Source: Aestuariimicrobium ganziense
Lineage (GTDB): Bacteria > Actinomycetota > Actinomycetes > Propionibacteriales > Propionibacteriaceae
Assembly: GCF_015352975.1 (NCBI RefSeq)
Contig: NZ_JACYIZ010000004.1
Location: forward strand, 248,001-312,000
Reading direction: 5' to 3'
DNA: 64,000 bases
Below the pieces are notes generated by a model. It made no database searches. It was not told the origin of the DNA and saw only the letters and a list, made by a program, of their open reading frames with translations. Both the position numbers and the translations under genes were made by a program. Each line of letters starts with the position of its first letter. Position 1 is the stretch's first letter. Below are positions 40,842 to 48,793 of this stretch, one piece after another.

Positions 40842-42259
40842 CCATCGCACCGATGACCGCCCCGCTGCCGCGCACCCGCGAGGCCGACCTCAGCCCCGAC
40901 CAGCGCCACCGGATGCGCAAGGCGGTTGCCGGGTCGGCCATGGGCAACGCCCTGGAGTGGTTCGACTACGGCATCTACGGCTACCTGACGCTCTACATCG
41001 GCTACCACTTCTTCGAGCCGTTCTCGTCCGACCCGGGCTCGCAGCGACTGTTCGCGCTCGCCGGCTTCGCGATCTCGTTCCTGATGCGCCCGATCGGCGG
41101 CATGGTGCTCGGTCCGCTGGGTGACCGGATCGGACGAAAGCGCGTGCTGGTGCTCACCATCGGCCTGGTGTCGGTGGCCACGGCGACGATCGGACTGCTG
41201 CCGACCGCCCAGCAGATCGGCATCTGGGCGCCGATCCTGCTCTTCCTTCTGCGGATCGTGCAGGGTTTCTCGGCCGGTGGTGAGTACGCCGGGGCTGCGG
41301 TGTTCATGTCGGAGCACGCCCCGGACGACCGGCGCGGCTTCTACGGCTCGTTCCTGGAGTTCGGGACGCTGGCCGGGTTCTCGGCCGCCGCCGTGCTGTG
41401 CACCGTGCTGACCATGATCGTCGGCGAGGACGGGATGAACTCGTTCTGGTGGCGGGTGCCCTTCCTGATCTGCCTGCCGCTCGGCCTGCTGGCGATCTGG
41501 ATGCGCCGCTCTCTGACCGAGTCCGAGACCTTCACCGAGATCGAGCAGGCCGGCGAGACCGAGAGTTCGTTGTCAGCGCTGGGCAACCTGGTGCGCAACC
41601 ACACCGCCCAACTGCTCAAGCTCACCGGCTTCGTGATCATGCTCAACGTCGCCTTCTACCTGGTGCTCACCTACATGCCGACCTACCTGTCGGACTCGCT
41701 GGGCCAGGACGAGGTCTCGGCCGGCTGGATGCTCGTGGTGATCCAGCTGATCATGATGGCGATCATCGCCCCGATCGGCTCGCTCACTGACCGGGTGGGG
41801 CGTCGTCCGGTGTTGATCGCTGCGGCGGTCGGCTTCACGGTGCTGTCGATTCCTGCGGTGATGCTGATGGGGCAGGGGAGTGCGGTGCTCGAGATGCTCG
41901 GCATCGGCATTCTCGGACTGCTGTTGGTGGCACTGATCTCGAACATCTCGGCGACCCTGCCGGCGCTGTTCCCGACCAATGTTCGCTACTCGGGCTTCGC
42001 GCTCGGCTACAACATCGCCACCGCGATCTTCGGCGGCACCGCAGGCTTCATGGTGCAGTGGCTGATCAACAAGACCGACATCACGATCATGCCGGGTATC
42101 TACTTGGCGGCTGCGGGTCTGATCGGTCTGATCGCGGTTGTGTTCTTCCACGAGACCGCGGGACGATCGCTGCGCGGACTGCACCTGCCCGGCTCGGACG
42201 ACGAGGCCCGGCTGGCCAACGGCGAGACCCTGATCGGACGGGTGAACAGGGCTCGCTGA
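40838..42259 (+). CDS. MFS transporter, metabolite:H+ symporter (ProP-like) family
   Basis: A 473-residue membrane protein with twelve predicted helices. The MHS signature is clear: MGNALEWFDYGIYGYLT at helix 1, GPLGDRIGRKRVLVLTI (motif A), LRIVQGFSAGGEYAGAAVFM in helix 4, and FGTLAGFSAAAVLCTV. Members import betaine, proline, ectoine, citrate or similar solutes with protons. The ATG overlaps the M20 stop (ATGA), so it is the third gene of the operon and probably brings in the compound that the two hydrolases degrade. A hairpin terminator follows. Confidence 0.92.
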   Translation: MTIAPMTAPLPRTREADLSPDQRHRMRKAVAGSAMGNALEWFDYGIYGYLTLYIGYHFFEPFSSDPGSQRLFALAGFAISFLMRPIGGMVLGPLGDRIGRKRVLVLTIGLVSVATATIGLLPTAQQIGIWAPILLFLLRIVQGFSAGGEYAGAAVFMSEHAPDDRRGFYGSFLEFGTLAGFSAAAVLCTVLTMIVGEDGMNSFWWRVPFLICLPLGLLAIWMRRSLTESETFTEIEQAGETESSLSALGNLVRNHTAQLLKLTGFVIMLNVAFYLVLTYMPTYLSDSLGQDEVSAGWMLVVIQLIMMAIIAPIGSLTDRVGRRPVLIAAAVGFTVLSIPAVMLMGQGSAVLEMLGIGILGLLLVALISNISATLPALFPTNVRYSGFALGYNIATAIFGGTAGFMVQWLINKTDITIMPGIYLAAAGLIGLIAVVFFHETAGRSLRGLHLPGSDDEARLANGETLIGRVNRAR

Positions 42260-42324
42260 GACTGGGGTCGTCCGCGGTGGGACGAGGTTGCTGGCGTCTT
42301 GGGATCGCGGCCAATCACCCGAGT

Positions 42325-42360
42325 GGCGGATCGCTCCGTGACTACCCGGAGTGATCCGCC
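42325..42360 (+). terminator. Hairpin terminator after the MHS transporter
   Basis: GGCGGATCGCTCCG (42325-42338) pairs with CGGAGTGATCCGCC (42347-42360), with one G-T pair, 8-nt loop, 66 bases after the operon stop. Confidence 0.65.
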
Positions 42361-42416
42361 GATCGGAGGTGGCCCCCGCCGGTGGGGTGGGCTTGGCCAG
42401 GCGATGGTGCTCCGAC

Positions 42417-42550
42417 CGATTCGTGGCGTGAAATCGTCGGCTGACCACGTGTTTCACGCCACAGATCGAGTCATGTTGGTTGAGGTGGGCGCAGCCCAGC
42501 GGGTTCGTGGCGTGAAATCACCGAATGAAGGCGCGGTTCACGCCACAAAC
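42417..42550. repeat. Two tandem hairpins built on TTCGTGGCGTGAAATC
   Basis: In the 395-bp gap before the sigma operon, TTCGTGGCGTGAAATC occurs at 42420-42435 and again at 42504-42519. Each copy faces an inverted TTCACGCCAC (42452-42462 with one extra T, and 42537-42546), giving stems of 10-11 bp with 18-20-nt loops, plus outer CGAT/ATCG and GGTT/AACC pairs. No gene lies in this gap. The hairpins may be extragenic repeats or structured leader RNA. Confidence 0.7.
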
Positions 42551-42654
42551 CACCTCCGGGGCACCGACCGCGAGCAGCTGCCCGCCACCAACCCGCCGCC
42601 CCTGTCAACCAAACGAGCCCGCCTCCCCCGTTGGGGTGGTGAGGAGGGTTGACA

Positions 42655-43215
42655 ATGGCCACCATGGTGCACGAGCCCGAGCAGCGGGTCTGGGCGAACT
42701 TCGAGGAGTTCGTCTCGCTGCGGGGTGCTGCGCTGTGGCGGTCGGCCTGGCTGCTCACCGGTGATCGGCAACGTGCCGAAGACCTCGTCCAGGACGCGTT
42801 GTCTCGCTGCTGGACGAAGTTCGACCGGCTCAACAACGACGAGGACTCGTTCGAGGCCTACGTGCGCACCTCGATCTACCACGCCCACCTGGCCTGGTGG
42901 CGTCGCGGATCGTGGCGTGAGGCCCCGCGCGAGACCACGCCCGAGCGGACGAGTGCCGCCGACCAGCATGCCGACGGCGACCTGGCCCGGGCGCTGCTCG
43001 ACCTACCACGTCAGCAGCGGGCAGTCATCGTGCTGCGCTACTTCGACGACCTCACCGAGGTGCAGACCGCAGAGACCCTGCGGATCTCGGTCGGGGCGGT
43101 CAAGCAGCACGCCCACCGGGCGATCATCGCCCTGCGCAACTCTCCTCACCTGGCCGACGCCGACCGCGCCGCGCTTCCCCCACTCCCCACCGACCGCCCA
43201 CAGGGCAAGGACTGA
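42655..43215 (+). CDS. SigE-family RNA polymerase sigma factor (ECF type)
   Basis: A 186-residue sigma factor. Region 2 spans LWRSAWLLTGDRQRAEDLVQ and DALSRCWTKFDRLNNDEDSF. Region 4 spans LPRQQRAVIVLRYFDDLTEV and RISVGAVKQHAHRAIIALRN. AGGAGG lies 6 nt before the ATG at 42655. It is followed after 9 bases by the first of two membrane proteins carrying the repeated ectodomain, the same arrangement as at 30988-32587. This suggests a paralogous signalling unit. Confidence 0.9.
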   Translation: MATMVHEPEQRVWANFEEFVSLRGAALWRSAWLLTGDRQRAEDLVQDALSRCWTKFDRLNNDEDSFEAYVRTSIYHAHLAWWRRGSWREAPRETTPERTSAADQHADGDLARALLDLPRQQRAVIVLRYFDDLTEVQTAETLRISVGAVKQHAHRAIIALRNSPHLADADRAALPPLPTDRPQGKD

Positions 43216-43224
43216 GGAGCACCG

Positions 43225-45030
43225 ATGAACGACTTCCGCGACCGCCTCCAGCAGGCACTGCCGGACGATCCTGATACCAGCGAGTGGGCCGACAAGGCCG
43301 TCGACACGTGGTCTGCCCGGTCGCGCCGGCGCAATGCCGTCGCTGGCGTCGGCGGGGCCGCCGCAGTCATCGCCGCGGTGTCCCTTGCCATGACCCAGTT
43401 CGGTGGACTTGGGACCAACGGCCCTGCAGTGGGTCCCGCTGAGGCCGGCCGTGGCAGTGCCCTACCAGCACCACGGACGAGCGCTGCCTCGTCCGACCCC
43501 GACGCCCCCGTGCAGAACTCCGGCTGCCCAGCCGACGGACAGGCCTACCTCGAGCCCTTCGAGGGCGACCTGCCGACGGGTGCGGTCTCGCTGCGCTGGT
43601 GCACCGCGACCGATGGCAGTGCATTCATGAACGAGTGGACGCCTCCCGAACTGCTCACCCAGCGTCTCGACGACTGGATCAGCACCTACAACGCGCTGCA
43701 GACGGCCCCGGCCGACCGGGTCTGCCCGGCCAACTACTCGACCCCCGGCGCCGCAGTCCTGACCTACCCCGACGGCAGCACCCGCACCGTGGGTGGCATG
43801 GCCGCCGGCTGCGGAACGATTGGCGGCAGGCTCGGCTTCGACACCATGCGCTCGAAGACGATCGAGCTCTACCAGAGCCAGCGCGGAGAGGCATTCGTAC
43901 CAACCAAGGCGTCTTTCACCCCGTGCGCGGCCTTCCAGTCGACCATCCCCGGCCGCCTCCATCAGACGACCTCGGCGGCGCTCTGCGCCTTCGGGCCCGA
44001 CACCGCCAAGCTGATCGCTCCCGACGCCGTGGCAGCCCTGGTGCGCGACATCAGTGACAACCTCGAGCGCTACCTCGGTTCACCCAACCTCGACGGGCCC
44101 ACCCTGCACCTCTACCAGGACAACGGCGAGATGCTCGTCCTGCAGTTCAGCAGCGAGAAGGCTGAGTGGTTGATGGCCGACGGCCCGAACGCCTGGAAGG
44201 TGTGGAAGCCGAACGAGACCTCACAGAAGGTGCTGGCCGCCGCCCGTGCCGCGTCGCCTGCGCCTTCGTCGAGCTCGTCGTCCCCCAGCGTCCCCATGGA
44301 GGTCAACGATCCCTGTATGTCGACGTTGTTGTCAGCCTCCGGAACAGACCCGCTGCCGCTCGGGGCGACCAAGGTGTGGATGTGTTCCACCTACCGCTAC
44401 GCGCCGCCGGAACCGCTCGAGGGCGAGCGTGCGGCGAAGTTCGCCCAGACCACCCACGGGTCGATCGAGCCGTGCATCGCCCAGCCGGGCGACGAGTCGT
44501 TCATCGCCGAGTACCCCGACGGCCGCCGCGTCCGCCTGATGATTCCCAAGGCCGACTGCATGCAGCAGGTCTCGGCCATGCAGGAGTTCCCCCGGATGTT
44601 GGCCGAGCAGCGATCCGAGACCGGGCTGGCCAAGCCCCTGCAGAACATGGGCAAGCTCTGCGACCTCGACGTGGTCGAGAACGTGATGCCGATGGCGCTC
44701 GGTGACGTCACGACGGTGCGCCACTGCCGCTTCACCATGAGCCTGCAGGACGAGCGCCACACCGCGGGAGTGCTGTTGTCGCCAGCAGAGCAGAAGCTCG
44801 TGATGGACGACCTGCGGGCGAACTCGGTCCGTCGGCAGACCCGGATCCCCGCCATGAGGGCCACCTTGGCCCTGCTGCGTGACAACGGCGAACGCATCTG
44901 GGTGCGCCACGCCGACGCCAACGCCAAGACCCTGTACTGGCAGTTGCCCGGCGCCGAGGACTCCTACGAGTGGACCCCCACGCCCCAGGTGCAGAAGATC
45001 CTCGACCGGCTGACGACCACCGGCGAGTGA
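43225..45030 (+). CDS. Single-pass membrane protein with two copies of the Cys-containing ectodomain
   Basis: A 601-residue protein of unknown function. Residues 1-37 are cytoplasmic and charged (MNDFRDRLQQALPDDPDTSE), about 38-58 form the membrane helix, and a Pro/Ala/Ser linker follows. Copy 1 starts at Cys101 (NSGC) and ends near WKPNETSQKVLAAA; copy 2 runs from about 361 (NDPC) to the end (YEWTPTPQVQKIL). Shared landmarks are SLRWC or VWMC, YPDGS/YPDGR followed by a Cys, QRGEAF or QRSETG, ALCAF or RHCRF, and the Trp-x-Pro end. A Ser-rich segment separates the copies. It lies 9 bases after the sigma gene and 4 before the next paralogue. Confidence 0.75.
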   Translation: MNDFRDRLQQALPDDPDTSEWADKAVDTWSARSRRRNAVAGVGGAAAVIAAVSLAMTQFGGLGTNGPAVGPAEAGRGSALPAPRTSAASSDPDAPVQNSGCPADGQAYLEPFEGDLPTGAVSLRWCTATDGSAFMNEWTPPELLTQRLDDWISTYNALQTAPADRVCPANYSTPGAAVLTYPDGSTRTVGGMAAGCGTIGGRLGFDTMRSKTIELYQSQRGEAFVPTKASFTPCAAFQSTIPGRLHQTTSAALCAFGPDTAKLIAPDAVAALVRDISDNLERYLGSPNLDGPTLHLYQDNGEMLVLQFSSEKAEWLMADGPNAWKVWKPNETSQKVLAAARAASPAPSSSSSSPSVPMEVNDPCMSTLLSASGTDPLPLGATKVWMCSTYRYAPPEPLEGERAAKFAQTTHGSIEPCIAQPGDESFIAEYPDGRRVRLMIPKADCMQQVSAMQEFPRMLAEQRSETGLAKPLQNMGKLCDLDVVENVMPMALGDVTTVRHCRFTMSLQDERHTAGVLLSPAEQKLVMDDLRANSVRRQTRIPAMRATLALLRDNGERIWVRHADANAKTLYWQLPGAEDSYEWTPTPQVQKILDRLTTTGE

Positions 45031-45034
45031 CGCC

Positions 45035-46675
45035 ATGCTGACCTGGCGACCCTGGGTGGGGTGGGTCATCGGGATCGTCTGCCTGACCGCCGTCGTCGCT
45101 GGGGCAGTCTTGCTGCTGTGGCCCAGTCAGGACGAGCCACTGCCGGCAGAGGTCTGGCCGGTCGAGGTCGACCCGACGCCTCGTCCGGGCTGCCCCGAGC
45201 GCGAACCGGACTGGCCATCCGATGCGGTCGAGGTCGCCGACGACGTGGTCAGCCTGCAGTGGTGTCCGGTCAAGGACTCCGCCGACGGGGCGACGCATCC
45301 GCCGGCTGAGGTACTGACCACCGGGCTCGACCGCTGGGTGGCGACCTTCAACGCCCTTCCCCCGGCCAAGTCGAACATGCCCTGCCTGGGAGTCGGCGCA
45401 CCGAGTTACGTCTACGTGCTCGCTCACGCCGATGGCAGCACCCAGACCATCGTCGGCAGCCGCGCGGGCTGCGGCATCATCGGCGGTCGCGGCGGTGCCA
45501 GCTCGATCGAGGAGCTGACCCTGTCACTGTTCACCCAGCAACGCAGCGCCGGCTTCACCCGGGTCGCGGTACCCCACTACCCGTGCGACCCGTGGGAGTC
45601 GCTGCTGACCCCCAGCGTGGACGAGGTCGACCGTGCCGTCATCTGCGGGTGGACCGATGGCGTCGGGCCAACCCCGGACGCGACCATCGGCTCGACCCAG
45701 CTCACGGCCCTGCTGGCCGACCTGAAGGCCAACACCAAGTCCGGCACCGAGGACCACACCCAGGGTGGGCTCGACCTGCAGTTGCTGGCCGTCGACGGTG
45801 ACCGGCTCCGCCTGCACCAGACCGCGACCGGCGAGTTCTCCTGGCGGGTGGGGGAACGTTGGTACCGCTGGATGCCGTCACCGACGACCCTGCAGTTGCT
45901 GCGCACCGTGCTGGACGAGTCGACCGGATCGCCCCATCCGTGCGAGCAGGGCCTGGCCCGGGTGCTCCCGGTCGGTCAGCCGCTGCCCGACGGCCCGGTG
46001 CGGGTGTGGATCTGCGGTGGGTCCCGGTTCGCCCCGCAGGATGCGCTCACCACCCGCTTGGACGACCTGGTGGCCGCCAGCCAGAGCCCGACAGGCTGCG
46101 CCCGTGGCGAGGCCCTGGTCGCCGAGTACGCCGACGGCAGCCGAGTCAGGCTGCCGGCGGGCGCGGACTGCCCCGGCAACGAGCCGGAGCAGCCCAGCGC
46201 CGCCGGGCAGTCGACCCTGATACGCACCTTCGTCCGGCTGTTGGGGCGCCAGCGTGCCGACGCTGGCTCCGTGCCGCCCGGTGGCGCCAAGGAGGCGAAG
46301 TTCTGTTTCGGTCCCCAGGTTGGACTGATGCCGGTGAGCCCCGCCACCGCCACTGGCACGGTCTTCTGCGACTTCACCCCGCCCGGTGGCACCTTCGAGG
46401 AGCGCCACATCAGCGGCATGCTGCTCACTGATGCCGAGCACCGGTTGGTGGTGGCCGACCTGGTCGCCCACTCCTCCAAGGACACCGCTGGCCCCGGCGA
46501 CGACCCGCAGGTGGTGCTGGGCCTCGTCCAACCCAGCGGCGACCGGTTGCAGGTGCTCCGAGCTCGTGGCAGGAATGCCCCGCTGTTCTGGCGCGACCCG
46601 ACCACGCTGCAGTGGTACCGGTGGACGCCGTCAGCCGACGTCGAGAAGGTGTTCGCGGCCTGGCGTCTCAAGTGA
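45035..46675 (+). CDS. Paralogous membrane protein with two ectodomain copies
   Basis: A 546-residue protein. It starts almost directly with a membrane helix (WVGWVIGIVCLTAVVAGAVL at about 8-29), so it lacks the cytoplasmic part seen in its upstream paralogue. Copy 1 covers about 53-295 (SLQWC, PPAEVLTTGLDRWVATFNAL, HADGSTQTIV, GCGIIGG, QQRSAGF, AVICGW, WYRWMPSPTTLQLL). Copy 2 covers about 301-546 (RVWICGG, DALTTRLDDLV, YADGSRVRLP, RQRADAG, TVFCDF, WYRWTPSADVEKVF). The paired Cys positions suggest disulfides outside the membrane. Function is unknown; the operon with a sigma factor points to envelope sensing. Confidence 0.75.
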   Translation: MLTWRPWVGWVIGIVCLTAVVAGAVLLLWPSQDEPLPAEVWPVEVDPTPRPGCPEREPDWPSDAVEVADDVVSLQWCPVKDSADGATHPPAEVLTTGLDRWVATFNALPPAKSNMPCLGVGAPSYVYVLAHADGSTQTIVGSRAGCGIIGGRGGASSIEELTLSLFTQQRSAGFTRVAVPHYPCDPWESLLTPSVDEVDRAVICGWTDGVGPTPDATIGSTQLTALLADLKANTKSGTEDHTQGGLDLQLLAVDGDRLRLHQTATGEFSWRVGERWYRWMPSPTTLQLLRTVLDESTGSPHPCEQGLARVLPVGQPLPDGPVRVWICGGSRFAPQDALTTRLDDLVAASQSPTGCARGEALVAEYADGSRVRLPAGADCPGNEPEQPSAAGQSTLIRTFVRLLGRQRADAGSVPPGGAKEAKFCFGPQVGLMPVSPATATGTVFCDFTPPGGTFEERHISGMLLTDAEHRLVVADLVAHSSKDTAGPGDDPQVVLGLVQPSGDRLQVLRARGRNAPLFWRDPTTLQWYRWTPSADVEKVFAAWRLK

Positions 46676-46708
46676 GGACGACCTGCTGCCCGAGTGCGCG
46701 GTGACGCG

Positions 46709-47500
46709 TCAGCGGTAGCGGGGCAGTGGTCCGTAGACGACGTTGCTGGTGTCGCGGGGATGTTTGGGGACCGGCGCCCGGTAGGCCTCCCAGTAGCCGA
46801 AGTAGCGCGACACCTGCGGCAGCCACAGCACCACAGCGCCGAGCACCGCCAAGGGGATCGCAGCCCAGGCCACTTGGTTGAGCAGCAACCCCAGGAAGCT
46901 CAGCACCGCCGCGACGATCGCAGCGATCCGGCTCCAGCGGTAGCCGTTCCAGGCCTGGAACCCGGCCACCGCCGGGGCGGTCACCATCACCAGCGCGGTC
47001 AGAGCCACCAGCACCGCCCACATCAGCGACTGCCACGAGCCGGGCCGGTCGTGGGTGAACCTCAGCATCCGGGCGGCCGAGAAGTAGGTCTCCATGTGGA
47101 TCGAGCGCCACCACACGATGCAGTACGCAACAGCCGACGCGACCGCACTGGCATAGAGCAGGCCCATGCCCACCAACATCGTGGTGTCGCGCCGTGGTTG
47201 ACCGGTCGCCTCGCTGATCGGCAGCTGGGGCTCCAACTCGTCCAGCGGCGGCAGGGTCAGGATCTCCTTGGGACGCGCCGCCGCTGGCTGGTCCGGTGAG
47301 GGAGGTGAGCCGTAGGGGGCACCTTGCTGTGCAGCCCCGTAGTGGGGTGGGGCGGGCTGCATCGGCCACTGCTGCGGGACGAACTCACCCTCGGGGGTCT
47401 GTGCAGGAGGCTGCGGGGGTGACAGCGTCTCGGACATGGGCGCCTCGTCGGCACGACGAGGACGCGGAGCGGTGGCGTCGTCGTCGTGCTGGTCGGTCAC
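46709..47500 (-). CDS. Four-helix membrane protein with Pro-rich cytoplasmic N-terminus
   Basis: A 263-residue protein. The first 105 residues are acidic, then Pro/Gln-rich and disordered. Four helices follow (MLVGMGLLYASAVASAVAYC, SLMWAVLVALTALVMVTAPA, RIAAIVAAVLSFLGLLLNQV, IPLAVLGAVVLWLPQVSRYF). The pattern resembles small actinobacterial membrane proteins of unknown function. The GTG at 47500 follows TAGTCT by 6 nt and is probably leaderless. It converges with the ectodomain-protein gene at 45035. Confidence 0.72.
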   Translation of the reverse strand: MTDQHDDDATAPRPRRADEAPMSETLSPPQPPAQTPEGEFVPQQWPMQPAPPHYGAAQQGAPYGSPPSPDQPAAARPKEILTLPPLDELEPQLPISEATGQPRRDTTMLVGMGLLYASAVASAVAYCIVWWRSIHMETYFSAARMLRFTHDRPGSWQSLMWAVLVALTALVMVTAPAVAGFQAWNGYRWSRIAAIVAAVLSFLGLLLNQVAWAAIPLAVLGAVVLWLPQVSRYFGYWEAYRAPVPKHPRDTSNVVYGPLPRYR

Positions 47501-47506
47501 CCGGCC

Positions 47507-47512
47507 AGACTA
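47507..47512 (-). promoter_or_regulatory. -10 element TAGTCT for a leaderless membrane-protein transcript
   Basis: TAGTCT ends 6 nt before the GTG at 47500. Confidence 0.55.
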
Positions 47513-47547
47513 GCGCGACCACGGTCTGTCGCTCCCCGTGCCGGTCC

Positions 47548-48792
47548 TCAGGGGCTGGAGGCCGACGGCGCGGCGTGGGCTGGGTCGACTCCCTCATCGT
47601 GGTGGTGGCGCCAGCCGTTGACGAAGGCCTTCGCGAAGGCCAGCACGGGCACCGCGATCAACGCACCGACGATGCCGCCCAAGGTGATGCCGAGCGCGAT
47701 CGCGATCAACACCCCCAGCGGGTGGATGGCGACCATGCGCCCCATCAGCAGTGGCTGCAGCACATGGCCCTCGACCTGCTGGATGACGACGATGCCGATC
47801 AACATGATCAGCGCCTTCAGCCAACCTCCGGTCACCAGCGCCACCAGTACCGCCACCGATCCGGCGGTGAAGGCGCCCACGATCGGGACGAACGCACCCA
47901 GGAACACCAGCGCGGCCAGGGCGGCGGCCATCGGCACCCGCAGGATCAGCGCCAGCAGGAACAGCGGCAGGGCGTCTGCGGCCGCCACCACGATCGTGGC
48001 CCGCACGTAGGCCTCGAGTGAGTCCCAGCCACGGTGCAGGGCGCGCAGGGTGCGCGGACGATCGTCCGGGTCGAGCAGGCCGAGCCCGGCCCGGGTCATC
48101 GCGCGTCCGTCATAGAGCATGAAGAACAGCGAGAACAGTGCGATCGCCATGCCGGCGAGGAACGCACCCAGGCTGGTGCCCGCACGGGCGGCATAGCCGG
48201 CCAGCAGCGACGGGGAACGTCGTGCCCAGTCGGCGATCTGGGTGCCCCAGGTGGTCAGTTGCTCGGTGGGGATGTGCAGGGGGCCAGAACTCAGCCACCC
48301 GAGAAGTCGCTGGTAGCCGGCGTTGGCCTGGCGCACCAGGTCGTCCCAGTTCGACGCGATCTGCCAGCCGATCAGGGTGATCACTCCACCCACCAGCAGC
48401 AGGCCGCCGAGTTCACCGACCGCAACCGCGAGGCCGCGGGGCAGACCCCACTTCTGCAGCCGAGTGATCACCGGGCGCAACAGGGCGGTGAGGAGCAGCG
48501 CGATCGCCAGCGGGATCGTCACCTCCGAGAACCGCATCAGCACGGCGCCGATGCCGATGATGCCCGCAGCCACCAGCAGCAGCCGCCACGACCAGGCAGC
48601 CGCCACCCGCAGCGACCACGGCACCGAAGCCTCGGCCTCGCCGGTGCGGGCGACCTCGCGCAGCGCCCGGCGTTCGGGGGCGGGCAGGTGGGTGGTCGGT
48701 GGTGCCGGTGGGGGAGGGCTCATCCGCCTCGGACGACCGGGCGTCGGTCGACGGCCGCTCAGCCGGCTGCGCCCGGGACGTGCGCCGGCCAC
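47548..48792 (-). CDS. AI-2E family transporter (YdiK/PerM-like)
   Basis: A 414-residue membrane protein of the AI-2E transporter family. Around eight helices include ITIPLAIALLLTALLRPVIT-type segments (EVTIPLAIALLLTALLRPVI), the long extracytoplasmic insert (about 175-225), ALFSLFFMLYDGRAM, and the C-terminal signature GAFVPIVGAFTAGSVAVLVA with VIQQVEGHVLQPLLMGRMV. Members export signalling molecules or act in ion/pH tolerance; the substrate here is unknown. The GTG at 48792 has AAGGAGG upstream, located inside the end of the M20 gene, so the two genes are coupled. Confidence 0.88.
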   Translation of the reverse strand: MAGARPGRSRLSGRRPTPGRPRRMSPPPPAPPTTHLPAPERRALREVARTGEAEASVPWSLRVAAAWSWRLLLVAAGIIGIGAVLMRFSEVTIPLAIALLLTALLRPVITRLQKWGLPRGLAVAVGELGGLLLVGGVITLIGWQIASNWDDLVRQANAGYQRLLGWLSSGPLHIPTEQLTTWGTQIADWARRSPSLLAGYAARAGTSLGAFLAGMAIALFSLFFMLYDGRAMTRAGLGLLDPDDRPRTLRALHRGWDSLEAYVRATIVVAAADALPLFLLALILRVPMAAALAALVFLGAFVPIVGAFTAGSVAVLVALVTGGWLKALIMLIGIVVIQQVEGHVLQPLLMGRMVAIHPLGVLIAIALGITLGGIVGALIAVPVLAFAKAFVNGWRHHHDEGVDPAHAAPSASSP

Positions 48793-48793
48793 C

